The notes beneath the pieces were generated by a model, which ran no database searches, was not told the origin of the DNA, and worked only from the letters and a program-made list of their open reading frames with translations. Below are positions 1 to 12,015 of a stretch of DNA of 64,000 nt, piece by piece. Position 1 is the first letter of the stretch. Each line of letters starts with the position of its first letter. The stretch spans positions 248,001 to 312,000 of the forward strand of contig JBEWZL010000163.1 of the NCBI GenBank assembly GCA_045837725.1, written 5' to 3'. This stretch comes from Vermamoeba vermiformis (Eukaryota > Tubulinea > Echinamoebida). The position numbers and the translations under genes were made by a program.

Positions 1-2
1 GC

Positions 3-1529
3 TTGGACATGCTCAAAGAGGCTGCGCGCTTGGCCGTGGTGATGAAATTGCCCGAAGAAATGGCTTACACGTGCGAGACCAGCGAGAACTTCTTCCGATA
101 TCACGTGGTGGCACGCTGGGAAGAATTCTTGTACAAGTGCTCACGTGATCGCTCAAAAGACGCCGTCAAAAAGAATTTCCCGTTCAGTGAATTCTTTGCC
201 GATGTACAACCGCTGTTCAAAGAAGACACGTACGAAGAGGACATGGAGATGGCGGAGGGCTGCTTCAGACACATTGAACAGATCTTCGCACAACTGCGCG
301 ACTGTCGTGCCTTTGAACTGCTCAAGCTGGGCGGTGATCGCAGCAATTATCTGCTCACCAAACAAGCGCGCATCATCGCCATGACTTGCACGCACGCCGC
401 ACTCAAGCGCCAGGAACTGATCAAGCTGGGCTTCAAGTACGACAACATTTTGATGGAAGAAGCAGCGCAGGTGTTGGAGATTGAGAGCTTTGTGCCGCTG
501 ATGCTGCAAGACCAAGATCCTGAAGCCCCGCCGCGTCTGAAGCGCATCGTGATGATTGGTGACCACAATCAACTGCCGCCAGTGGTCAAGAACATTGCCA
601 TTCAGAAGTTCGGACATCTCGATCAGAGTCTGTTCACGCGCTTTGTTCGCTTGAACGTGCCCAACATCACACTCAATGCGCAGGGTCGTGCTCGTCCGTC
701 CCTCGCTGAGCTCTATAACTGGCGCTACAATCAGCTCGGCAATTTGCCGCACGTGCTGCAGCGAGACGAGTTCCAGACAGCCAATGCAGGCTTTGCGTAC
801 GACTATCAACTGATCAATGTCGAGGACTATCTCGGTCAAGGCGAGTCCGAGCCCAATCCGTACTTCTACCAGAACTTGGGCGAGGCTGAGTACCTCGTGG
901 CAGTGTACATGTACATGCGCCTGTTGGGCATACCGAACGACAAGATCAGCATCATCACCTCGTACAACGGTCAGAAGCACTTGATTCGCGATGTCGTCAA
1001 GCAGCGCTGTGCTTGGAACCCGCTGTTTGGTGCTCCTGCGAAGATCACTACTGTGGACCGCTATCAAGGTCAACAGAATGACTGTAAGTGCTCGCTAGTC
1101 TCTTCATATACTATGTTACTAACACCCTCGCTCTTAGACATCCTCCTCTCACTCGTGCGCACCAAGACAGTGGGTCACATTCGCGATGTGCGTCGTCTCG
1201 TCGTAGCCATGTCCCGCGCGCGCTTAGGCCTCTACGTGTTCTGTCGCAAATCACTGTTCGCCAACTGCTACGAGCTGACCAACACCTTCAGCAAGTTGTT
1301 GCAGCGTCCTGACAAGTTGATGCTAGTCAAGGACGAGCGCTATCCCACCACTCGCCGCGTCGATGAGCAGTTGAGTGACGACAAGGTGTTCACTGTGGAG
1401 GATGTCGTGCACATGGGTCAGATTGTAGCGCCGCCTGAACAACCTGCTGCCACTGAGAACGGTGAGGGCGCGCAGAGTGAAGCGACCACTGACGCTGCGA
1501 TGAGTGAAGGTGATCAGAACAATGCTTAG
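3..1529 (+). CDS. AQR: RNA helicase aquarius (intron-binding protein), C-terminal part
   Basis: This is the 3' end of the spliceosomal SF1 helicase that binds introns upstream of the branch site; the gene starts left of the window. Visible helicase motifs are the motif II variant MEEAAQ (about 450-470), the motif III region GDHNQLPPV (about 558-585), QGRARPSL followed by [10 protein letters not shown] (about 680-740), [11 protein letters not shown] (motif V) and [11 protein letters not shown] (motif VI). The order and wording match aquarius rather than UPF1 or SETX. One intron lies at 1084-1137 (54 bp). It is in frame and stop-free, but removing it restores the family sequence [13 protein letters not shown], so it is an intron. 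An acidic, Ala-rich tail ends at the TAG. A poly(A) signal AATAAA lies at 1557-1562. Confidence 0.95.
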   Translation: MDMLKEAARLAVVMKLPEEMAYTCETSENFFRYHVVARWEEFLYKCSRDRSKDAVKKNFPFSEFFADVQPLFKEDTYEEDMEMAEGCFRHIEQIFAQLRDCRAFELLKLGGDRSNYLLTKQARIIAMTCTHAALKRQELIKLGFKYDNILMEEAAQVLEIESFVPLMLQDQDPEAPPRLKRIVMIGDHNQLPPVVKNIAIQKFGHLDQSLFTRFVRLNVPNITLNAQGRARPSLAELYNWRYNQLGNLPHVLQRDEFQTANAGFAYDYQLINVEDYLGQGESEPNPYFYQNLGEAEYLVAVYMYMRLLGIPNDKISIITSYNGQKHLIRDVVKQRCAWNPLFGAPAKITTVDRYQGQQNDCKCSLVSSYTMLLTPSLLDILLSLVRTKTVGHIRDVRRLVVAMSRARLGLYVFCRKSLFANCYELTNTFSKLLQRPDKLMLVKDERYPTTRRVDEQLSDDKVFTVEDVVHMGQIVAPPEQPAATENGEGAQSEATTDAAMSEGDQNNA

Positions 1530-1556
1530 GGTGAATAACGAACACTCAAACTCGAA

Positions 1557-1562
1557 AATAAA
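1557..1562 (+). terminator. poly(A) signal of AQR
   Basis: AATAAA lies 28 bases after the AQR stop codon. The remaining spacer to NUP58 (1563-1692) is AT-rich and must hold the NUP58 promoter. A GCCAAATTT box is at about 1609-1617. Confidence 0.6.
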
Positions 1563-1692
1563 ACCAATTTTGTAATGTAATAAGGACTTTCAGTTCTATT
1601 CGTGACGTGCCAAATTTCTTACGCGAGCTATTTTTTGTCGTTGTTACTTACACTTAACAACTACGCTTGTATTATAATATATATTGTTCATA

Positions 1693-3106
1693 ATGAGTTT
1701 CAATTTCTCTACACCTACGCGGTATCAACCTGGCGCAACGAATAGTTTCGCGCCATCCACACCAGCACCCACAGCAGCACAAGCACAACCTAATGTACAG
1801 AATGCCATCAAAGGCACTACACCATTCTCACAATTAGACCCTGTATTGCGACAGAGGATTGAATTTTTACAGTATCCAAAACAAAAAATATTTTTAAAAT
1901 TGGCGCCAATCGCTAAACTCACTATTATTTCGCTTTTATGTTTATATATCGAATATTGCATCTATTATTATTCCTTAATAATTTGTAGTAAATACATGCA
2001 CGAAGAAAAAGTTGTCAGCGAAGAGCTCGCCCAACATTCTACAGCGCAATTGAACGGAGTCAGCGACGAAGCGGATGATATTTCAGAAGTAATATTACAT
2101 TCAATCCAATAATACCGCTTGGATCGCGATCTAACGAATTGTTGCAGAAACTTCAATCACTACTAGGCACTTTAGAATCAGATCGACAAACAGCACTCGC
2201 ACTCAAAAAAGAGGTCGTAAAAGAGCTCAAAAATGTTGAAATAGCAGCACGTACAATCGAACGATTCAACACACCGATGGCCACGTACAATCAGAACAAT
2301 CAGCTGCCGTCAAAGCACGTCACGCGCACTCGCTGCCACTACAATACTAACACTCGTATTATATATGCAGGTACTTCTGGGACCTATTAGACAGCTTCAA
2401 TCAGCGCATGGTGGAGTACAATCAGACCATTCGCATGATCGAGAAGTACGTCTCAGGCGCGGCTGAACGACGAGTCTACACGCCGCAAATGCTCGGCGAG
2501 GTGCTGCGCAATCACGTCAATGCGTTCTTAGAGCTCTCAGCTGAGGTCGCAGCAGTGCATGAGTCCGTCAATGAACTGCGGCAGATCTGGGCTCAACGCA
2601 AGCGTGCGATGGGTATAGTGAGCGAAGAGACTGAGAGCACGACCAAGAAGCGTGACTTGGGTGCGGCACAACTGTTGGCAGCGTGGACAGCACTGCAGGC
2701 ACAGAGCAAGCCAGCGACGGGCACGACTACCGCGACAGGCTCGAGCATGAACTTGACCATGACACCGACCTCGAGCACCACACAGCCCTCCTCTGGCCTC
2801 TCATTCGCATTCGGTGCCTCGCAGCCCAGTGCCAGCACATCGACCTTCTCATTCGGCACACCGACAGCCACCACTGGCACGACCACCACACCGGGCTTCG
2901 GCACCACTGGCACAACACCTGCTGCTGGCACCACGAGTGGCACGTCATTCTCATTTGGCTCGAGCAGCACGACTTCATCGTTCTCATTCGGCACGCCTTC
3001 AGGCACCACTGGCAGCACTACAGCAGCGCCGTCAACGACGTCATTTTCATTCGGCACACCGTCCACAGCCACTGGCGCATTCACATTCGGCACTGCTAAG
3101 AAATAA
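1693..3106 (+). CDS. NUP58: FG nucleoporin Nup58/p45
   Basis: This is a subunit of the Nup62-Nup58-Nup54 central channel complex of the nuclear pore. My model is 1693-1871, 1989-2088, 2148-2284 and 2371-3106, giving 383 residues. The N-terminus starts MSFNFSTPTR. The middle (about 60-225) is helical and follows Nup58: the run ALKKEVVKELKNVEIAARTI matches the vertebrate KIETAQELKNADIALRTQ segment, then YFWDLLDSFNQRMVEYNQ. From about residue 281 the tail is Ser/Thr/Gly-rich with FAFG and five FSFG/FTFG repeats. Human Nup58 has FG repeats at both ends; here the N-terminal set is almost absent. The third intron is the least certain: donor GT at 2285 fits the frame, with a GC donor at 2315 as the alternative. 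The first intron (117 bp) is in frame and stop-free. Confidence 0.88.
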
Positions 3107-3107
3107 A
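3102..3107 (+). terminator. poly(A) signal overlapping the NUP58 stop codon
   Basis: The sequence AAATAAA contains the TAA stop (3104-3106) inside an AATAAA hexamer. Only 28 bases separate this stop from the NIF3L1 stop on the other strand, so the two transcripts must overlap at their 3' ends. Confidence 0.5.
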
Positions 3108-3134
3108 CAGACCTTTATTGCGATACCGGTGCTA

Positions 3135-4821
3135 TTACACAATGAGCACGAGTGGATCCGTGTCGACTTTGCTGACTTCAATCTGCACCTGTCCGTCGAA
3201 GATTTGATCTAACTTTTGTTTGTAGACTGACAAATAAGGACGTTCAGTGTGAGAGTGCTCGCACAACAGGACGTGTTTGCCCTTTTGAGCCAATTCTGCA
3301 GCGCGATTAGTGTCTAAAGGTACACACATGTGCTGCACTTACCAAGTGCGTCGTGATGACGAGCCTCGCCAGTGAAGTACAAGTCAGCGGAGACACCTTT
3401 CACCACTGTGAAGCCCGCTCCTGCACATACGGCAATGGTTTTCACCTCCACTAATAGGCACGGGTTAGTCATGACCGCGAACAGTCGTTGTTGCACTCAC
3501 CGTTCTCGGGGTCTTGCGTGGTGGCCAAGCGCAAGTACTTCAAATTCAAGTTGTGCTTGATCTTCTGAATGAGTGCTGACAGCTTGGTCTTCTCTTTGAG
3601 GGTGATCCTGTGAGGTGTGAGACAATGGTCCTACTGTATTGTACGCCACTTACAGTCTGCCCTGACCAGTGCCCGACACGGGTACCTTATCGAGGGACTT
3701 GACAGTTATGGGCCAGTTGTGTTGACCGAACTGTTCGTCAATCATATTGAGCACTTTGACGAGACCGTTCTTGGTCACACCGAACACCACTTCTTTGCTG
3801 TCGTGCTTGCTGTCTGCGCGTTCAGCGAACACTTGCGCCATGCCTTCGTTCTTGCTCAACAATTGGTGCAATTCAGTCAGCTGTTTGTCGTGCTCATTGG
3901 ACACACGCACGGTGACTTCGTGTGCGAACTGTTGTTTGCTGAAGGGTTCAATCACACTCACACTGCCTTCACCCATGCCTTCAGCGAGCTGTGGTGACGT
4001 GTCAATCACTGATTTGATTGCAGCAGGAGCTAAATATAGTAAGCACGACACTTACCCAATCATTAATGCCACCCTTCACGGCATCAAGGCACGTGTGTGG
4101 CGAGTAGAGCGGAATTTTGTTGTCTAAGGCACTGTCGGAATATTAGTACTCCGCACAACGACATTTGTGACACGTGTCACTGAACGGTATTGCCAAATAT
4201 AGTCACATTCAACACGTACCTCAAGAGCAGCTTGTCCTTCCAGCTGTTGGGCACGAGTCTCTTGAACGCTGAGAAGATTGGCGGGTGATAACAGATGAGC
4301 AAAGTGTTGCCCTCACTGTTGTCGCGTTGCACGGTCTCTTTGAGCACTGAGTCGGTGAGATCAATGCAAATATGAATCTTTTTGATGATTTGATCTTGAT
4401 TCGAGGCTAACAATAGACCCACATTGTCCCAGCTGTCTGCGAGCTCTGAAAAAAAAGTAAGAGGGTAATTAGCTAAGAATTTAAATAAAAAATATACAAT
4501 CCAATAATATTTATAGTATAGCAATTGAATTTAGCCATTCTGGGTCATAAATGGCTAAATAAAATTTTAATAATCGAAAATTTTAAGACAATTTTGTTGC
4601 TACAATCGTTCGTTGAATATTAATTCGGTGATCAATAAATTAGGAGTATTTAAATAATTACCTAATGGTGCGAATGTGTCCAATTTCTTAACAACATCGC
4701 GAAGCTTGATCCCGTTTGTGACTGCCATTTGCTGTTTTGTAGAACTGAATAAGCGTACTGTAGTGCTCTTATTAACGATTGACCGTGGTGTTAATAAAGT
4801 GCGAGTTAATGTGCGCAACAT
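3135..4821 (-). CDS. NIF3L1: NIF3-like protein 1 (NIF3/DUF34 family)
   Basis: This is a NIF3 metal-binding toroid protein; the family's molecular role is not settled. Seven exons: 4821-4662, 4445-4220, 4131-4056, 3988-3654, 3607-3501, 3450-3343 and 3313-3135, giving 396 residues (human about 377). Family landmarks are the N-terminal LADSWDNVGLLL, the metal-binding CYHPP, then YSPHT, FTGEARHHD and CEHSHTER. The first 40 residues (MLRTLTRTLL...) are basic with few acids, like a mitochondrial presequence. Intron 2 (4132-4219) carries a 14-bp palindrome. The gene faces NUP58 tail to tail. Confidence 0.93.
4167..4180. repeat. intronic palindrome GTGACACGTGTCAC
   Basis: A perfect 14-base palindrome inside intron 2 of NIF3L1. 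The same core TGACACGTGTCA recurs in introns of three other genes in this window. It contains CACGTG, so it could be a bHLH/bZIP site or could fold as a hairpin in the pre-mRNA. Confidence 0.7.
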
Positions 4822-4855
4822 GAGTTGCTTAACAAAAATAAACGAACAAGGACGA

Positions 4856-4865
4856 CGCCAAATTT
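4856..4865 (-). promoter_or_regulatory. E2F-like box upstream of NIF3L1
   Basis: AAATTTGGCG, read on the minus strand, lies 35 bases before the NIF3L1 ATG. It resembles the E2F/DP consensus TTTSSCG. Similar boxes lie just upstream of four other genes in the window. The rest of the 4822-5025 spacer shows nothing clear. Confidence 0.4.
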
Positions 4866-5025
4866 CAGATCTGATCCTGAGAATGAGTTCAGCTGCAGCG
4901 ATTCACTGAATAACGTTGTCCTGATCACCTGATTTGTCTAGTTGGTAAAGTTACGGTAAATACATAAGACAGTTTTATTTCGCGGGTGGATGGGTTGTAT
5001 TATTTATAAGGAGGTGACACGTTCT

Positions 5026-5635
5026 TTACTGCGCAATCTTCTGTTCAGCGCTGACATTGACCTTCAATTCACCTTTGTATGCGAGGGGCGAGGGCTCTTT
5101 GGGCCACTCAGGCAGCTTGGCTTTGTTCGTGATCTCACTCCAATCGCGTTTGTGCGTGCCAGGAATTCGACGCACTTCTCCTTTGTGGAAATAAATGCCC
5201 TTAAATACAAATATGCCCCATGCTTTGCCTTTGTTGGCTACAGGTGACTAGAGATACAATTTATTAATTTTTGATCCAGATCCAAATAAAAATAGCAGTT
5301 AAATTAAAAATAAAAATTGTAATGACATTAATATTCATAGGTACACGATGATATAAAATAATAAGCAATAAATTCAGCATTTGAAAAATAATAAAAAATC
5401 ATAAAAATAATTATCATTTGTCCATACGTACCCTAACACCTTCTTCGACTTTGGTAACATACCAAAAACTATCAATATTCTTGGGATCTTTGCTGTATTT
5501 TTGGAGAGTTTTGCGTGTGTAAATCCTGTTCACTCCGAAATCCGGATGTCTAAATGCTATATCATACAAGTTCTTGCCTTTACTTTTAGGCTTCAACAGT
5601 GCCTGCACGGCTTTAAGAGCTGCGTCAGTGGCCAT
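5026..5635 (-). CDS. MRPS34: mitochondrial small-subunit ribosomal protein mS34
   Basis: This is an mS34-type mitoribosomal protein. Two exons, 5635-5432 and 5247-5026, give 141 residues. Exon 1 has LYDIAFRHPDFGVNRIYTRK and SFWYVTKV; exon 2 has GKAWGIFVFKG, matching the mS34 signature HGKAWGILTFKG. The phase-0 junction (donor GTACGT, acceptor TCTCTAG) gives GVR/SPVANKGKAWG. The protein is shorter than human mS34 (about 218), mainly through a reduced C-terminus. The start lies 114 bases from the FHIP gene on the other strand. Confidence 0.85.
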
Positions 5636-5749
5636 TGGTGCGCTGTGTTCAAATATTGAAATAATAACGATGATTATTTCTCACCAATTAAATTGACGCG
5701 ACCACACAGCCACCACGGCGGGTCACTAGTACAATAGCGCCCTGTCAAT
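5636..5749. promoter_or_regulatory. shared promoter between mS34 and FHIP
   Basis: A 114-base head-to-head spacer that must hold both start regions. It has an AT-rich half next to mS34 and a GC-rich half (CCACCACGGCGGGTCAC) next to FHIP. No TATA box is evident. Confidence 0.55.
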
Positions 5750-8455
5750 ATGAACCCGTTGAAATTGTTCTCTAAGGCTGAGAATGCTCTCAGCAATGCT
5801 CTTGGACTTCAGAAGAGCAAATTTCAAACGACTTGTAAGAGCAGCAGTTCAGCTCCGTAATTAATATTTACTCACATTGTCCTTGCATTCAGGGGAGAAT
5901 ATATCTGTGTTTGCTAACAGTAAGTACACAAATTGAATTTTACGCAGATCTGTCAATATTTCCAACAAAATCTTTTCCTTAATATTGACGCTGGAGCTCG
6001 CTAATAATTTCTATAAATATCGCTAAAATTACTCAAAATTAATTTCAAATTCAGGACAAGTGAAGCCAGAGGAGATCCCTTTGTTACACAAACAGTTGGA
6101 CGGGTTAGTGATGATGTTACTCGAAGAGGAAATTACTGGTGACAGTACAAATGAAATGGGTGCAGGTACGTGCATATATACATTATTATTAGGAATATTC
6201 CAATTGACATTCAATAGGACCCTGCATGGAATTTTTTCTCAAACAAAAGATACTGAAACATTTGTGCGAGATGGCTGAAGACAACGTAAGCTATAAATAG
6301 CACCATATTATTCCTCCTCTATCATATTCACTGAACGGATGTATTTTCAGCACCCGCAAGGCATGAACGCGTGGGGCCTGCAAGCTATTTCACGCATTTT
6401 TCACCACATGAGTCCGACTTTTCTCGTGCAAATGTCCGTGCATGAGGTGCGTGACTTGATTAATTGGGAATATAGAGGCCTTTATTAATGTACTGTTGTA
6501 GCCTCTAGCGAAATTGATCGAGTTCGGTGCCATTCATCCCGATCGATTGAACCGCAAAGAATTCTTGAATCTGATCAGCCATTTGATTGTCAAGCTGAAA
6601 GAGGACCCGTCACTGCTCGGACTGTTTTTCAATGAGCTCAAGGACGGTGGACAGACCATCAAGGACTTTGTCATCTTCAAGGCCCTCATGCGGCTCTATG
6701 CCAGCAAAGAAGACTTGGCAATTGTGCAGGGCGGAATTTCTCCTCTCGGCAACATGCGTCCCAAGATCAACAGCTCGCTGCTGCATCTATTGCACCGCAA
6801 CATCTTGTCGTGCTTGCAGTTCCAAGACGGCGATGTCGAAGAGTGCGTCAATCAGTCCAAGTTTGTCAATGTGCTCGTGGAAGAATTGGTCTCGCTCTAC
6901 AAAGCTCTGCCCGCGCACTTGAGCTCCAATCAGCTGCAGATGGAAGAGCTCATTCAGCACATTCACTTCTTGAACTCCATTTCTAAGCTGACGAACAACG
7001 TGCGTAGTAATAACATCGAAATTACACTGTATTTACATCTCATTCAGGGCACATTCTCAGCACAACTTGTCCAGTTGGTGTCAAAACGATTCTTCGAAGA
7101 TACACTGATCCCAATGCTCAGCAGCGAGTACGTCGTACATTTAAATTTACCATCCTTTTATACTTACATGCTTGCAGGGACTTGGAATTGGCCAATCTGC
7201 ACACGATTTATTTGTGCGAGGCATTGATGCAAGTCGATTCTCAAGCGCTGCTCGATGCTGCAGTGGAGCTCTTGTTTGGCGTATGTAACACGCGAGGAAG
7301 ACCGACATTGTGGTGATTAACATCGTATTTACAGACCTCGCCAGCCCCTGAAAACAAACACTTGCCCGAACAACATCTCATGCGCTCACTTTTGATTCGT
7401 CGCATTGACTACTTGGAGCTCTACAAACAGGCATTGCACTGTGCGACTGTAGACGGTGAGCAGTTCGATATAGGTTTGCAGCACGTCTAATCATGTGTTA
7501 GAGCGAACAGTGAACAAAGAGTTCTATTGTCACCTCGGCATCAACACACTCAAGCTGATTGACACGCTGTTTGAACGCAACAACGAAGCCATCTTCAACA
7601 CACTGATATTGAAGAATTTGTATCCTCGTGCCGATGCGTTGTTGTCCAAGAACACGCAAAAGATTAAACTTGACGAGTAAGTAATCAATTCGATGTGGCC
7701 TCTAATCGCGCTCTAACGCTAGCATTTGCAGTCTGTTGGAACTGGCCCCGTCACAGAACAAAGACGAGTTCATGCGCGATATTAATCTGCACTTTGAATA
7801 CTCCAAGCCCGCTGTGTCGCTAGGTCTGCGTCACGTGTTGAAGTGGAACAACGATCCCATCGTGCAGACGAGTTTGAGCAAGAAGCCGTACACGGGCAAA
7901 GTTGAATCGAGTCCTAAGATGCAACACGAGTTCTTTGAGGGTCTGTTCTTGCGCACTTTGTTCTCGAGTCTCGATCAGTTCACCGAGCACTCACTCGACT
8001 ACGCGCTCTTCCTCACCAGTATGATTGCTCGTATCGCACAGCACCCTCATCCACTCGTGCAGAAGTACTTGTTGCTGTCACTGGATCAGCCAATCCCTGA
8101 CGTTAACATTCAACGTACACTGTTCTTGGGACTTAAGAAGGTATGTAGTCGCTTTAGAATGTACTCGTACTAATTGGGTTGCAGATCTCTTCTCATATGA
8201 TTGATTTTGTGAATGGTGAGCAGATCCAAGATCAACTCCTTGAAGTGCGCACCGAAATGGCGCAAGCGAAGGCGGGGTAAGTTCAATATCACATTTATCA
8301 AACAATATTTGTTAACTTTTCTTAGTGTCTTCATTGGCGACAACACTCGGCCTGTTCGTCTAATTGTCGTCTTCGAAGATTTTCTTAAAGAGTTGTTTTC
8401 CATATTCTCGGTAGCAGAAGTTCATATCGCCGACGCGGCCATTATAAATACTTAA
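5750..8455 (+). CDS. FHIP: FHF complex subunit, HOOK-interacting protein (FHIP/FAM160 family)
   Basis: FHIP links FTS-Hook to early endosomes, so that Hook can recruit dynein-dynactin. Thirteen exons from 5750-5834 to 8326-8455 sum to 664 residues. Family signatures near the N-terminus are the W-x-x-I/V-T-like segment after exon 1, then GPCMEFFLKQKILKHLCEMA (vertebrate form GPCMEYLLHHKILETL). These are followed by the SPTFLVQMSVHEPLAKLI segment and LKEDPSLLGLFF (vertebrate LKQDPYLVNFFLE). The rest is helical repeat, as in the family. At 664 residues it is shorter than animal FHIPs (about 750-1,000). The assignment to FHIP is firm; which vertebrate paralogue it matches is not resolved. Its partner motor, DYNC1H1, lies 3.5 kb away, probably by chance. 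Confidence 0.88.
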
Positions 8456-8581
8456 TAGCAATCTTGTAAATAGCTTTTCTGACTGTAATTAAACTTGTTG
8501 TATTTTCGCGCTCAATTCGTTTTTCAAATTTGAATTTGTGTCGGACAGTTTGAAACTTTAAATAATATGTAAACCACCAAT

Positions 8582-11500
8582 ATGGAAGAGAAAGAGGCGC
8601 GCGACCAAGGTGACGCCAACATAAACAAGATTCCCTTCGCGGCTGTTTGCGAACTATTTGAAAGATGCGTTAAATCCTCAAAACATGCCAAAAAGAAACA
8701 ATTAATACAAAAACTGTTTAGCTTGTATAAAGGAGAAAATATTTTCCCTTTAATGCGGTTATTATTACCGCAGTTGGACAAAGAAAGACAAACTTACGGA
8801 TTAAAAGAAACAATGCTTGGCAAGTACTACGTGGAGATATTGAATATTGCTCCAACATCCGAGGACGCTATTCGTTTATTACAATGGCGAAAGCCAAATA
8901 AAACTGCCACTGGTCAAATGGTACGCGCCCTGATCTGCTAATTTCTAGCCTAATGTACTCTGTTCATAGGAAGGAGGTGATTTTGGAACGGCAGTATTTA
9001 CGTCACTAAAGCCTAGGTGCATTCAGAAAGGAGACTGTTCTGTCGGTGACATCAATACGTACTTGGATCAGCTCAACGTGACCACTGACAGGTATTTAAA
9101 CTCGAATATCCGTACATGGTGGTTAATTCAATGCACAGGAAAGACAAGACGAAGATATTGACTGCATTGCTGCGTCGTACTACAGCAGTAGAACAGAAGT
9201 GGCTCGTACGCATCATTCTCAAAGGCAAGACTTGACTCATTAGCCGATATTATACATTCGTTATTAACATCTAACAGAGCTCAAGATTGGGCTGTCCGAA
9301 AAATCAATTTTGAATTATTTCCACGACGATGCCGTCGATTACTTCAACGTCACTTCCAATCTGCGCAAAGTGTGCGATGATCTCAAGAACCCTTCAGTGC
9401 GCGTGTCGCAAGAGGTACGTGGCAAATAATTTCTCAAGCGGCCACTAAGTGCAACACAAATGATTTAGAACGTCACGCTGTTTCATCCGATCAAGCCGAT
9501 GTTGGCCAGTCGTCACTTGCCTGAACAAGTCGTCAAGTTGATGGACGACTCTGAGTTCGCTATTGAAACTAAATACGACGGTGAGCGCATTCAAATTCAC
9601 AAGGACGGCAAGACTGTCAAACTGTTCTCTCGTAACTCGAACAATGTGACGGACATCTACGGTGACAAGTTGATCCCTATTATCATGGAGCGTGTCAAAG
9701 TCGCGCAGTGCATTATCGACGGAGAATTAGTCGTGTGGGACAACATTGCCGGAAGATTTGAAGAGTTCGGCAAGCTCAAAACACTCGCGAACTTTGGCAA
9801 ACTCGATGAAAGTATCATCGACGCTAAGCACGATATTGGAGAGAACTACGGCAAACAATTGTGTTACATTGCTTTCGATCTGTTGTACGTCAACAGCAAG
9901 TCAGTGATGGACTTGACGCTGTCACAGCGCGTCACTCTGTTGAAGCGATGCATTCCTCAGCCCAAGTCCAAGCAGTTCGAAGTCGCTGAACAAAAACTCG
10001 CTCGCACAGTGCAAGAAGTGATCGATGCCCTGGACAACGCTATTGCTAACCGCGAAGAGGGTATCATCGTGAAGAACTTGAACACGATCTACGTGCCCAA
10101 TGAACGCAAGCAGAAGTGGATTAAATTGAAGCCTGAATATCTGGACGGCGTGGGCGATGATTTGGATTTGATTATTCTCGGTGGCTATTACGGCACGGGC
10201 ATCGGTCGTCGTGGTGGCACCATCTCGCACTTCTTAATGGGCATCATGAAGAGCCCTGATTTGTACGTTGTACCCTTATGCAGTCCTATTAATAGTCTAA
10301 CCGCGTTGCAGATTCTATTCAGTGTGCAAGGTGGGCAGTGGCTACAGCGACACAGAGCTCAAAGTGTTGCAAAAGACATTTGAAAAGCACTGGCGCGTGT
10401 ACAACCCACAGAGTCCACCGACGTGTTTTCAATTGGCTGATGGGCACAAAGAGAAGCCAGACGTGTGGCTTGATCCGAAGCAGTAAGTGCAAAATACTAG
10501 CGAGAGAGGAGCTCATCCATCATGCACAGATCAAAGATTTTGCAAATCAAGGCGGCACAGCTGGTCCCGACTGAGAAGTACAAGACTGGCTTCACTCTTC
10601 GCTTCCCTCGTGTGATGAAGATCAGAGCGGACAAGAGCTGGGACCAGTGCATGACTTATGTCGGTGAGTGTTCACTGACCACTCGTGTTACAACAGCTAA
10701 CTGTTTGCGACAGAGTTCCTCGAATTGATGCGACTCACTGATGGCAGACTGTCACGACGCAAGATCGGAGATCGCGCTGATTCGCAGGAAGATGGCCCTG
10801 CTACTGGCGCTGGTCAGCGAAAACAAATTGCACCGCGTCGCACATGGACGGTGATGAAACATTTTCAGCCCGTAGACCCTTCAGCAGTGGAGGTGAAAGG
10901 AGATTTGTTTGCCAATCTCGAGTTCTGTACGTTTCAGTTGCTTTGCTGACCTCTGTTTGACATTTGACAGGTGTCATGAATGGTGACCAGCAACAGTCTA
11001 AGTCCGCGCTTGAATTGCTGATTCACAGCTACAAAGGCAGCACAGTCCAGTACCCAACAATGAACTCTTTCTGTGTCATAGCTGCACGTGAAAGTAAGAC
11101 CGCTCCTCCAGTATTGAATTGAGTACTGATAATTGTTTCAGCACTCAAAGTACAAAATTTGATCTCGCGCGAGCTCTTTGATGTGGTACACTACAAGTGG
11201 CTGTTAGAGTGCGTGCAAAAAGAGTCCCTAGTCGCTTTAGAGCCGCGCTTGATGATCTATGCCAAGCCCGAGACTCAAGCCGTGTTCGAGAACGACATTG
11301 ACAAGTTTGGTGACAGTTACACGCACGACACTACTGTACCTCTGCTGCGTGAAGTATTTCAGCACATGGACAAGGTGAAACTGAAGCAGCTCGAGCAAGA
11401 TATGGCGCATAACAACAGCACTATAACTGATGACGGAGATCCACGCCCGCTTAAGAAAATCAAATTGGATCCGGCCACTACTACCATCAAAACAGAACAA

Positions 11501-11957
11501 AAGATTAAAAACGAACTTAAGGCGACACTGGCAGAGGCGTACAAAAATGTCGATATATTGAGCATTGAGAACAAACACGGCAGACCATGGTGGGGCCTGT
11601 TCAGAGGCTACAACATCTATCTGGCACCCGAGGACCCTATTGTCGCTAGGTAAGTTTCAGTGTCGTTGATTTGTGCGCTAACCTTTGACGTAGCGAAGGA
11701 GAGTTGTTGTGTAAGATGGCAGCGTTCTATGGAGCTCAAATCACAGCTAATCCCAAAGAGGCGTCGCACGTGCTGGTTGGGTGTCATCAGTCGTCATTTA
11801 CGCGTGCAAGGTAAGCGTGACAAAGTTGGTTGCTAATGTAGTTTCATTGACCAATCTGGCCAGGTTACCTCGCAAAGCTGAGCTCATTACCGTAGATTGG
11901 CTGCGGCGCTGTTTGAATTCAAAAGAGATTGAAGACCATTCAATGGACGAAGATTGA
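8582..11957 (+). CDS. LIG4: DNA ligase IV (ATP-dependent)
   Basis: This ligase seals double-strand breaks in non-homologous end joining with XRCC4. Twelve exons sum to 941 residues (human 911). In order: an N-terminal DNA-binding domain ([29 protein letters not shown]); the nucleotidyltransferase core with adenylated lysine in KYDGER (K263, codon at 9571), later REEGIIVKN and [11 protein letters not shown]; an OB fold ([18 protein letters not shown]); BRCT1 (about 655-760, with [11 protein letters not shown]); the XRCC4-binding linker ([19 protein letters not shown]); a charged spacer; and BRCT2 (about 845-941, ending [11 protein letters not shown]). Intron 9225-9277 uses a GC donor (AAAG/GCAAGA). 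All key motifs are intact. Confidence 0.96.
9225..9277 (+). other. GC-AG intron in LIG4
   Basis: Splicing AAAG to AGCTCAAG gives the family sequence IILKELKIGLS in frame. The donor is GCAAGA, not GT, and the branch region CATCTAACAG is standard for this genome. Confidence 0.75.
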
Positions 11958-11980
11958 ACTACAGACAATGATGTAAATAG

Positions 11981-12001
11981 AATAAAATGGTCTTGTTTAT
12001 T
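11981..12001. terminator. overlapping poly(A) signals of LIG4 and DYNC1H1
   Basis: AATAAA at 11981-11986 (+) serves LIG4. AATAAA read on the minus strand from 12001 to 11996 serves dynein. The stop codons are 58 bases apart, so cleavage 10-30 bases downstream puts each transcript end inside the other gene. Confidence 0.6.
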
Positions 12002-12015
12002 GTACAAACAAGTGT

